NCBI GenBank assembly: GCA_009783675.1
Contig: WRDA01000036.1
Span: forward strand, 1 to 9,635
Source: Symbiobacteriaceae bacterium
Lineage (GTDB): Bacteria; Bacillota; JAAYKD01; WRDA01
DNA: 9,635 nucleotides
Reading direction: 5' to 3'
A program made the translations under genes and the position numbers. The notes under the pieces are model-generated. The model was given only the letters and a program-made list of their open reading frames with translations. It was not told the origin of the DNA and did not search any database. Positions 1-6,080 of the stretch are shown here, piece by piece. The stretch's first letter is position 1. Every line of letters starts with the position of its first letter.

Positions 1-50
1 AACGAGGTTGTATATGCACTGGTGTCCAGTGCCAGGATCCAATCGGTCAT
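1..50 (-). CDS. TsaD/Kae1-like (glycoprotease-fold, ASKHA) ATPase, N-terminal fragment
   Basis: Only the first 16 codons are inside the window; the gene continues past base 1. Reading the minus strand from the ATG at 50-48 gives MTDWILALDTSAYTTS with no stop. The ILALDTS stretch matches the N-terminal phosphate-binding strand of the ASKHA fold as seen in TsaD/Kae1/TsaB proteins, which act in or are related to tRNA threonylcarbamoyladenosine synthesis. The 'DTSAYTTS' form, rather than the 'ETSCDET' of canonical TsaD, resembles the second, divergent 'O-sialoglycoprotein endopeptidase' copy that I recall lying directly after nusB in several Clostridia. The start codon shares one base with the nusB stop (TAATG), so translation is probably coupled to nusB; I see no strong separate ribosome binding site. 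Its true function is unproven, and the fragment is too short to exclude another ASKHA protein. Confidence 0.62.
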   Translation of the reverse strand, partial: MTDWILALDTSAYTTS

Positions 51-544
51 TATGATAAAAACTGCAGATTCCTGCGTGATTCTTCGAGATGCTTGTGAAT
101 GTTTCCAAGGATGCCATTGATGAAGGCTGAGGCTTCAACTGCACAATAGGACTTAGTGAGCTCAACTGCCTCATCGAGAGTTGCAGCAGGAGGAATATCA
201 TCCTGCCAGATTAACTCGTAGAGAGCCATGCGTAGAATACTCCGCTCCAGTCGACCAATGCGTTCTAAGGACCAGTCTTTAGCAAAGCTTTGCAGTATCT
301 CATCGAGTTCACCACGTCGTCGTGAGATTCCCCGCAGCATTTGCCTGGAAAAACTAAGGACCGAAGCATTCAGTGCCGTCGTCATATCCAATATATCCAG
401 GGCATTTTGCAGCAGCTCATCGCTATCCTTTACCTCAAACTCAAGTTGAAAGAGTACAGCTAAAATAAGCTCTCGCTCCTGTCGACGCGTAAGGGTAATA
501 CTTGCTTCTACTGTTGAATCATTGTCTGTTCCCAGATGGACCAT
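50..544 (-). CDS. nusB: Transcription antitermination factor NusB
   Basis: This encodes a 164-residue NusB. The family binds the boxA element of rRNA leaders together with NusE (ribosomal protein S10) and helps RNA polymerase read through rRNA operons. The family is recognised by the C-terminal half: W91SLERIGRLERSILRMALYEL, then DIPPAATLDEAVELTKSY (about residues 116-133) and the closing FINGILG (141-147). The fold is an all-helical bundle, and the length is at the upper end of the usual range because of about 18 poorly conserved N-terminal residues. The ATG at 544-542 has a GGGGGAG ribosome binding site (550-556) five bases upstream, which supports this start. It sits 34 bp downstream of the HIT gene in the same direction, and its stop overlaps the start of the TsaD/Kae1-like gene by one base, so it is an internal gene of the murE-led operon. 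Confidence 0.95.
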   Translation of the reverse strand: MVHLGTDNDSTVEASITLTRRQERELILAVLFQLEFEVKDSDELLQNALDILDMTTALNASVLSFSRQMLRGISRRRGELDEILQSFAKDWSLERIGRLERSILRMALYELIWQDDIPPAATLDEAVELTKSYCAVEASAFINGILGNIHKHLEESRRNLQFLS

Positions 545-578
545 AGGTTCTCCCCCATGTGATTACAATTGCATCTCC

Positions 579-917
579 TTATGGCCGAAGAATTTCACAA
601 CCCTTTCCCGCCAGGAGATGCCAATGCAGGTGCGAAATCGTCTGCCCAGCCTCTTCCCCTACATTAGTTAACAGCTTATAACTCGTTATGCCTAGATCCC
701 CGGTAACCTTTCCGATGGTAGAGATCAAAGAACCAAGAAGAGGCGCATCGTGAACAGATAGGTCAGCAAAAGAAGCCTTATGGACTCTGGAGATGAAGAG
801 GAGATGAACCTCAGCCTGGGGGTTGATATCAGCAATGACCATCCAACTCTCATCCTGATAGTATACCTGCGCCGGTAACTCTCCTGTCAGAATTCGGCAA
901 AATATACATTCGATCAT
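579..917 (-). CDS. HIT (histidine triad) family nucleotide hydrolase, HINT-like
   Basis: The product is a 112-residue cytoplasmic protein of the histidine triad superfamily, whose HINT branch hydrolyses purine nucleoside phosphoramidates and aminoacyl-adenylates. The sequence begins MIECIFCRI, with the C4-x2-C7 pair that helps bind zinc in many HINT proteins. It then has the conserved strand ADINPQAEVHLLFISRVHKAS (residues 29-49) and ends with the triad H96-L-H98-W-H100-L-L; H98 is the expected nucleophile by family alignment. The usual 'IPKxH' here reads ISRVH, a mild deviation. The length is complete for the family. The ATG (917-915) overlaps the murE stop by one base (TAATG), and an AGGAGG site (929-934) lies inside the murE 3' end with 11 bases of spacing. 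Its physiological substrate cannot be deduced from the sequence. Confidence 0.93.
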   Translation of the reverse strand: MIECIFCRILTGELPAQVYYQDESWMVIADINPQAEVHLLFISRVHKASFADLSVHDAPLLGSLISTIGKVTGDLGITSYKLLTNVGEEAGQTISHLHWHLLAGKGCEILRP

Positions 918-2416
918 TATGCTTCAATCCTCCTGTACCCTTTTTTCATCAGAATCGCGGCAGCAGTAGCCTGATCGCTGAAAGGTATGCTATAGTCTTT
1001 AAACACTTGAACAGTCTCGTGTCCCTTGCCTGCCAGGAGTACCAAATCACCCTCTTTGGCAAGATTCAAAGCCTCTTCAATAGCAGCTCCACGGTCAGGT
1101 TGCATACTCCAGTTCTTCATCCCCAAGGGGATCCCCCTGGCTATCTCGTCGATTATCTCCTGAGGGTCTTCACCATGAGGATCATCGGAAGTAAGAATAA
1201 CCCTATCAGCCAATGAGACTGCCAGAGCACCCATTAAGGGTCTCTTAATGCGATCCCGATCCCCTGTACAACCGAAAACCAGGATGATCCTGCATTGGGT
1301 CATCTCCCTGGCTACAGTCAGAACCTGTCTCAAGCTGTCTTCAGTATGAGCATAATCAACGATGATCTGGAAGGGCTGCCCAAAATCCACCCTTTCAAAG
1401 CGACCAGGAGTTCCCTGGAATGACGACAAGTCGGTAATCATTTGATTTAGTGAAAGACCTTCTATCAGACCACCTGCCAGTGCTCCCAGGGTATTCACCA
1501 CCGAGAAGCGTCCGACAAGTGGCAAGTACGCCCGAGTGCTATCCCCTGACCAGTTCACAGTGAAGACAGTCCCTTTACGGTAAGAGGCAATGTCACTGGC
1601 CCATAAGTCCGCCTGATCGGTAAGACCATAACTTAAAATCGGGACAGCGATATGCTCAACTAAAGCCTGATAATATAGATCATCCCGATTGAGGATTGCA
1701 GTCTTTTTCCCTTTAACTGGATCGGAACCCCATCCACTGCAGCCAAGCCAGGCAAAGAGGCTCGCTTTAGCCTGGAAGTAACTTTCCATGGTCCCATGAT
1801 AGTCCAGATGGTCATGTGACAAGTTCGTGAAAATGACAGAATCAAATGGTACTCCGGTGACACGCCTTTGAACCAGGGAGTGAGAGCCAACTTCGAGTAT
1901 CATATACTCTTCGCCAGCGTCAACAGCTTGATGCAGCAGTTCCTGCAACTCAGCAGCCGGGCGTGTTGTAAGGGTAGCAGGTAACCTATTCTGAGCAACC
2001 CTACCCCCAATGGACCCCAAAATTGAGGTTTTTTTTCCACTGCAACAAAGCAGATGATCCAACAGATAGCTGGTACTGGTTTTACCTTTGGTTCCGGTTA
2101 TGCCGATAACTCGTAGTTTCTCTCCGGGAAATCCATAGAAGGCGGAAGCCACTGTACCGATCAGGGATTGGGTTCTCTTGGTGATCAACTGAGGAAGAGG
2201 ACTATCTACTTCATGTTCGGTTAATAAAGCAGCAGCTCCTCGGTCCTGAGCTTTTCCTATATAGGAATGGCCATCGCTCTGGAGGCCGACGACTGCTATA
2301 TAAAGCCAACCAGGTTGGATCAGGCGGGAATCAGCAGTAATTCCCGTGATGATGGTTTGAGGATCTCCGAGGATTCTGGCGGCAGGCAGGAAACTGACTA
2401 ACTCTGCTAAGCGCAT
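917..2416 (-). CDS. murE: MurE-type UDP-N-acetylmuramoyl-tripeptide synthetase (amino-acid specificity unclear)
   Basis: This 499-residue Mur ligase has the usual MurE length. The family adds the third amino acid to UDP-MurNAc-L-Ala-D-Glu in cytoplasmic peptidoglycan precursor synthesis, using ATP. In order it shows an N-terminal UMP-binding domain (about 1-100), the ATP P-loop GITGTKGKTS (105-114), the TTRPAAELQ segment (150-158), SHDHLDYHGTMESYFQAKASLF (200-221) with the presumed carbamylated lysine K217, then VDYAHTEDSL (353-362), GDRDRIKRPLMG (385-396) and AGKGHETVQ (462-470). The specificity loop is S410-DDPHGEDP, where meso-diaminopimelate enzymes have DNPR; the Asn and Arg that define that motif are replaced by Asp and His. 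It may use another amino acid or be a second MurE-like paralogue. The start is well supported by GGAGGTGA seven bases upstream (2421-2428). It lies outside any division-cell-wall cluster and leads the HIT-nusB operon. Confidence 0.9.
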   Translation of the reverse strand: MRLAELVSFLPAARILGDPQTIITGITADSRLIQPGWLYIAVVGLQSDGHSYIGKAQDRGAAALLTEHEVDSPLPQLITKRTQSLIGTVASAFYGFPGEKLRVIGITGTKGKTSTSYLLDHLLCCSGKKTSILGSIGGRVAQNRLPATLTTRPAAELQELLHQAVDAGEEYMILEVGSHSLVQRRVTGVPFDSVIFTNLSHDHLDYHGTMESYFQAKASLFAWLGCSGWGSDPVKGKKTAILNRDDLYYQALVEHIAVPILSYGLTDQADLWASDIASYRKGTVFTVNWSGDSTRAYLPLVGRFSVVNTLGALAGGLIEGLSLNQMITDLSSFQGTPGRFERVDFGQPFQIIVDYAHTEDSLRQVLTVAREMTQCRIILVFGCTGDRDRIKRPLMGALAVSLADRVILTSDDPHGEDPQEIIDEIARGIPLGMKNWSMQPDRGAAIEEALNLAKEGDLVLLAGKGHETVQVFKDYSIPFSDQATAAAILMKKGYRRIEA

Positions 2417-2420
2417 TTAT

Positions 2421-2428
2421 TCACCTCC
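2421..2428 (-). promoter_or_regulatory. murE ribosome binding site
   Basis: The minus strand reads GGAGGTGA, an almost perfect match to the anti-Shine-Dalgarno sequence, with GGAGG seven bases before the murE ATG. It fixes that start codon and implies strong translation of the first gene of the operon. Confidence 0.85.
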
Positions 2429-2454
2429 ATGCAGATCCCATATCAATGCAGTTT

Positions 2455-2484
2455 ATTCTACCACATTATGTGCTTTTTATGCAA
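2455..2484 (-). promoter_or_regulatory. Candidate sigma-A promoter for the murE-HIT-nusB operon
   Basis: On the minus strand a -35-like TTGCAT (2479-2484) is followed after 18 bases by a -10-like TAGAAT (2455-2460), placing a start of transcription near 2448 and a leader of about 30 bases. Both hexamers deviate from consensus, so this is a moderate candidate. The imperfectly placed palindrome CACATTATGTG (2462-2472) falls between the two hexamers and could be an operator, but no regulator is indicated. Confidence 0.45.
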
Positions 2485-2528
2485 TGCAAATGTGTAAGGC
2501 AGGTATATAACTGTTGCAGGAATTTCGC

Positions 2529-2557
2529 TTGAGATATGGAAGTACATAGGGTATTAT
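2529..2557 (+). promoter_or_regulatory. Candidate sigma-A promoter for nrdJ-capA
   Basis: TTGAGA (2529-2534) and TATTAT (2552-2557) each match the sigma-A consensus in five of six positions and are separated by exactly 17 bases. Transcription would begin near 2564, leaving a leader of only about 18 bases that contains AAAGGA (2567-2572) as ribosome binding site. Such a short leader leaves no room for a cobalamin riboswitch, and I see no NrdR-box-like 16-mer in the 2417-2581 gap. Confidence 0.65.
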
Positions 2558-2581
2558 CCCGGGTGAAAAGGATGATGAATC

Positions 2582-4903
2582 ATGACAGGTCTATGGGAGT
2601 TCGAACCGCAACTATCGGGTAATGCTCAGACAATTTTCGAGCATCGCTACCTGCGAAAACACGAAGGCAAACCAATCGAGAAGCCTATCGATCTCTTCCA
2701 CAGGGTGGCACTTGCCGTTGCCGCTGCTGAGAGTGCGTTCGGCAGCACAAAGGAGGAAATCGAAGTTTTGGCGGAACGATTCTACATGCGTATGGCGCAG
2801 ATGCAGTTCCTGCCTAATTCTCCCACTCTGATGAATGCCGGGCGCGATCAGGGGCAACTCTCGGCTTGCTTTGTCCTGCCGATACCAGACACTATGGAAG
2901 GCATTTTCGATGCATTGCGCTCTGCAGCTTTGATTCATAAATCCGGAGGTGGAACAGGCTTCGACTTCAGCCAGCTACGTCCCAAGGATTCACTGGTCAG
3001 CTCCACCGGAGGGATGGCTTCAGGACCAGTATCTTTCATGAAGGTCTTTAACGCAGCTACTGAAGCAGTCAAGCAGGGTGGGGTTCGCCGTGGGGCTAAC
3101 ATGGGTATCCTGCGTGTCGATCATCCGGACATCAGGGAGTTTATTACCTGTAAACAAGATGGCGTGGAGATAGCTAATTTCAACATCTCAGTAGGAATTA
3201 CCGATTCTTTTATGAATGCTGTCACTCATCATGAAGAGTATGAACTTCAGCACAATGGTAGGTCTTATGGATTCGATAGCGCGCAGGAGATCTGGGATCT
3301 GCTCACTGAACATGCCTGGCGAAATGGAGAACCCGGAATCATATTCCTGGACAGAATCAACAGCATGAACCCAGTTTCTCACCTGGGAAGTATATCTTCC
3401 ACCAATCCATGTGGCGAACAGCCGCTTTTACCTTATGAATCCTGCAACCTTGGTTCTATTAATCTGGCATTGATGGTATCGGGTGAGAAAGGGCTTCTCT
3501 CGGTGGATTACGATCTTCTGCAGGAGGTCGTCGACGATGCCGTTCGCTTCCTCGACAATGTCATCGAAATCAACAGTTTTCCTTTGCCGGAGATACGCGA
3601 AGCCACCCTGAAGACGCGTAAAATTGGTCTGGGTGTAATGGGCTTTGCCGATTTACTCTTCCAGTTAAACATACCCTATGAAAGCGAACGAGCCGTACGC
3701 ATCGCCGAAGAAGTCATGAGTTTTATACAGCAGAAGGCGATGGATGCTTCGTCTAAGCTTGCTGTTGAGCGGGGATCCTTTCCTGCCTGGGAAGGGTCAG
3801 TTTATAGTACAGAAGGTCTGCCTTTGCGCAACGCCACCCTGACGACCATTGCCCCTACAGGTTCGATTTCGATGCTGGCCGGTTGTTCTTCCGGTATCGA
3901 GCCACTCTTCGCTCTCGCCTACACTAAAACTGTTCTCAGTGGTACTGCTCTGATCGAGATTAATCCCTTCTTCGCCGCTGCGGCACAGAGCGAGGGTTTC
4001 TACAGCAGTCAACTCATGGAACACCTGAGCAGAGTCGGGCGCCTTGGCATGATCCGGGAACTACCTGAATGGGTGCGTCGGGTCTTTGTGACAGCACAGG
4101 AAATTTCACCAGAAGCTCATATAGCAATTCAAACCGCCTTTCAGCGCTTCACCGACAATGCAGTCTCCAAAACAATTAACTTTGCCAACGAAGCAACCAG
4201 AGAGCAGGTTGCCTCGGCCTTCTACCTGGCTTATCAACAGGGTCTTAAGGGTCTCACCGTCTATCGTGACGGTTCTCGTTCCGTTCAGGTATACACCACG
4301 GGAACCACCGCTTCTCCTTCTTCCGATGAACGAGGATTTCATCGTTCTTTCAACACTAGAGGACGCCCCGAAGTGACTAAGGGAGAGATCGAAAAGTTCG
4401 CCATCGGTTGTGGCTCTCTCTATGTCATGAGCTCCAGGGATGATATTGGTCTGACAGAAGTTTTCTGTGAGCCAGGCAAGTTTGGTGGTTGTGAATCCCA
4501 ATCAGAAGCTACAGGCCGCTTGATTAGTTACTGCCTGCGCCTGGGGCGTAGCGCAGAAGAGGTGGAGAGAATAGCTGCCAATATCATTGAGCAGCTAAGG
4601 GGAATCCGCTGTCCCGCATGTATCCGCCGACCTGGGATCAGCGTTACCTCCTGCCCTGATGCTATTGCCAGATCCTTACAGAGACAGTTTCCCGATCTTA
4701 GTGATCGTTTAGTAAGCCGTCCCATCACTTCAGAAGGTCAGATGCTCCTTGATGACCAGGTGGAGTCCGGAGATTCTGGGTATGGCGAGAGTGAACTCCT
4801 ATATCCGCCCGCTCGCAGTATTTGCCCCGATTGCGGACAGGAGCTCATTCCAGAGGGAGGATGCTGGACATGCCGCAACTGTGGTTTCACCAAGTGCGGC
4901 TAA
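2582..4903 (+). CDS. nrdJ: Adenosylcobalamin-dependent (class II) ribonucleoside reductase NrdJ
   Basis: This 773-residue enzyme reduces ribonucleotides to deoxyribonucleotides in the cytoplasm, making its active-site radical from coenzyme B12 and so needing neither oxygen nor an NrdB partner. The catalytic trio is visible in N275-P-C277-G-E279: C277 is the thiyl radical site, and N275 and E279 assist. The reducing cysteine pair is C96 (SACFVLP) and C288 (ESCNLGSINLA), with the 11-residue C277-C288 spacing expected of the family. FDFSQLRPK (127-135), GGVRRGANMG (166-175) and APTGSIS (424-430) are further conserved barrel segments. The C-terminal region has a TSCPD domain (T689-SCPDA) and a zinc ribbon, C748-PDC751 and C761-WTC764-RNC767, ending KCG. 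No N-terminal ATP-cone is present, so the overall activity switch by dATP is probably missing. AAAGGA lies nine bases before the ATG. The 3' end overlaps the next gene by 34 bp. Confidence 0.96.
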   Translation: MTGLWEFEPQLSGNAQTIFEHRYLRKHEGKPIEKPIDLFHRVALAVAAAESAFGSTKEEIEVLAERFYMRMAQMQFLPNSPTLMNAGRDQGQLSACFVLPIPDTMEGIFDALRSAALIHKSGGGTGFDFSQLRPKDSLVSSTGGMASGPVSFMKVFNAATEAVKQGGVRRGANMGILRVDHPDIREFITCKQDGVEIANFNISVGITDSFMNAVTHHEEYELQHNGRSYGFDSAQEIWDLLTEHAWRNGEPGIIFLDRINSMNPVSHLGSISSTNPCGEQPLLPYESCNLGSINLALMVSGEKGLLSVDYDLLQEVVDDAVRFLDNVIEINSFPLPEIREATLKTRKIGLGVMGFADLLFQLNIPYESERAVRIAEEVMSFIQQKAMDASSKLAVERGSFPAWEGSVYSTEGLPLRNATLTTIAPTGSISMLAGCSSGIEPLFALAYTKTVLSGTALIEINPFFAAAAQSEGFYSSQLMEHLSRVGRLGMIRELPEWVRRVFVTAQEISPEAHIAIQTAFQRFTDNAVSKTINFANEATREQVASAFYLAYQQGLKGLTVYRDGSRSVQVYTTGTTASPSSDERGFHRSFNTRGRPEVTKGEIEKFAIGCGSLYVMSSRDDIGLTEVFCEPGKFGGCESQSEATGRLISYCLRLGRSAEEVERIAANIIEQLRGIRCPACIRRPGISVTSCPDAIARSLQRQFPDLSDRLVSRPITSEGQMLLDDQVESGDSGYGESELLYPPARSICPDCGQELIPEGGCWTCRNCGFTKCG
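4852..4860 (+). promoter_or_regulatory. Ribosome binding site of the capA-like gene inside nrdJ
   Basis: AGAGGGAGG lies within the nrdJ zinc-ribbon codons. It touches the ATG at 4861 with no spacer but is nine bases from the in-frame ATG at 4870, so it selects 4870 as the start. The reading frame is open further upstream to a TTG at 4822, but that start would add 16 residues before the signal peptide and has no comparable site. Confidence 0.75.
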
Positions 4904-6060
4904 GACTTGCGTTATTTTTATGTTTCCTCTCCTTGCCGGGTCTGCTGTTTCTAAGCAGTTGCCAAAGAGATCAGGCGGGAGAGTCACAGTCGATTGCTCT
5001 TCAGGCAGAGGTGGAGAAAGAACCTAAGGCTAGCGAAGATCCAGAACCAGGCGCAAACTCAGAGCATCTGGATAGTGTCGATTTTCAGCAAACCGAACCT
5101 GTACGGGAAGTTATCATCTCCTTCGGAGGGGATGTGATGTTCGATACCTATATCTATAACTGGATCTCTGTTATGGGCACCGATTATCCCTGGCAGGATG
5201 TTGCCCCCATCTTCCGGTCTTCTGACATAGGCGTGGTTAACTTCGAGAGTAGTAGCAGCCATCGAGGAGAATCGACCAAACCAGAAGGATATGGTTTCTG
5301 CTCGCCTCCCCACACCCTGGCCAGTTTACCGGATGCAGGGATTACTTATGTCAGTGTCTCCAACAATCATATTCTAGATTATGGCTACGAAGCCTTCAGT
5401 GATACTCTGCAGTACCTGAAGGCTCAGGAGATTCATTTTTCCGGAGCCGGAGAGAGCCTTACTGCCGCTCAGCGTCCGGCCATTATAGAGGGAAATGGAT
5501 TAAGCATTGGCTTCCTTAGTTATACGGCAATTCTTCCCCACCAGGGGTGGAAAGCAACCAATTACGGACCAGGTGTGGCGTCCTTGTATGATGAAAGCGA
5601 TGTTCTCCTGGCCCTGGAGAACATCGCCCGGTGTAAAGAGATATGTGACATTCTGATTGTCATGCCTCATTGGGGCATCGAATATGCGGATCATCCCATG
5701 GCTGCGCAACGAACGCTGGCATACCGTCTGATTGACGCAGGAGCTGATCTGATAATCGGAGGACATCCTCATGTCTTACAAGGTGTCGAGTTTTACCAGG
5801 GAAAACCTATATTTTACTCCTTGGGCAATTTCATCTTTCTGAAAATGGACGATGATGCTGGTCGCACAGCAGTTTTCAGATTAACCATCGATGATCAGGG
5901 GTTTAAGTCTTGTACTCTGTATCCTGTCTACATCGAAAACTGCAAAGCCAACCTCCTTGCCGAGGATCATTGGATGCATGCCCTGATTCTGGATCGTTTC
6001 GCACTCCTGTGTGATGCCCTTGGCACGAAATGGGAGGGTGCTTCTCTGTTACGTCCCTAA
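4870..6060 (+). CDS. CapA/PgsA-like putative metallophosphatase, predicted lipoprotein
   Basis: From the ATG at 4870 this encodes 396 residues. A short basic start and a hydrophobic segment (about 11-28) end in a lipobox L28-S-S-C31, so export and lipid anchoring at C31 on the outer face of the membrane are expected. An acidic linker (about 32-78) precedes a PGA_cap domain with the family's metallophosphatase-like motifs: G87DVM90, N124FE126, SNNHILDYG (164-172), H267WGIEY272, G298HPHVLQG305 and SLGNFIF (317-323). NFE replaces the more usual NLE. Relatives take part in poly-gamma-glutamate capsule synthesis or are cell-surface enzymes of unknown substrate. No capB or capC neighbours are seen, so a capsule role is not supported here. 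The start lies 34 bp inside nrdJ, and it is probably cotranscribed with nrdJ. It converges on the next gene with a 20-bp gap. Confidence 0.9.
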   Translation: MPQLWFHQVRLRLALFLCFLSLPGLLFLSSCQRDQAGESQSIALQAEVEKEPKASEDPEPGANSEHLDSVDFQQTEPVREVIISFGGDVMFDTYIYNWISVMGTDYPWQDVAPIFRSSDIGVVNFESSSSHRGESTKPEGYGFCSPPHTLASLPDAGITYVSVSNNHILDYGYEAFSDTLQYLKAQEIHFSGAGESLTAAQRPAIIEGNGLSIGFLSYTAILPHQGWKATNYGPGVASLYDESDVLLALENIARCKEICDILIVMPHWGIEYADHPMAAQRTLAYRLIDAGADLIIGGHPHVLQGVEFYQGKPIFYSLGNFIFLKMDDDAGRTAVFRLTIDDQGFKSCTLYPVYIENCKANLLAEDHWMHALILDRFALLCDALGTKWEGASLLRP

Positions 6061-6080
6061 GTATCATCGTGTCAACTCAT

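Noticed and set aside
16..32. Perfect 7-bp hairpin GCACTGG-TGT-CCAGTGC just past nusB, as a terminator
   Set aside because: It lies inside the coding start of the TsaD/Kae1-like gene and has no following T-tract.
2029..2036. Run of eight T (A8 on the murE coding strand) as a programmed frameshift or a sequencing error
   Set aside because: The murE frame is intact through it (Lys-Lys-Thr after the P-loop) and there is no second frame that would give a meaningful product.
2417..2581. Cobalamin riboswitch upstream of the B12-dependent reductase
   Set aside because: The gap is 165 bp with a good promoter only about 25 bases before nrdJ, and no B12-box-like sequence is seen.
4106..4501. 131-residue open frame antisense to nrdJ
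   Set aside because: It is a shadow of the strongly conserved nrdJ, has no supported start site and no recognisable motif.
4822..4869. Longer capA-like product from TTG 4822 or ATG 4861
   Set aside because: The extra residues precede the signal peptide; the ribosome binding site abuts 4861 with no spacer and is ideally placed for 4870.
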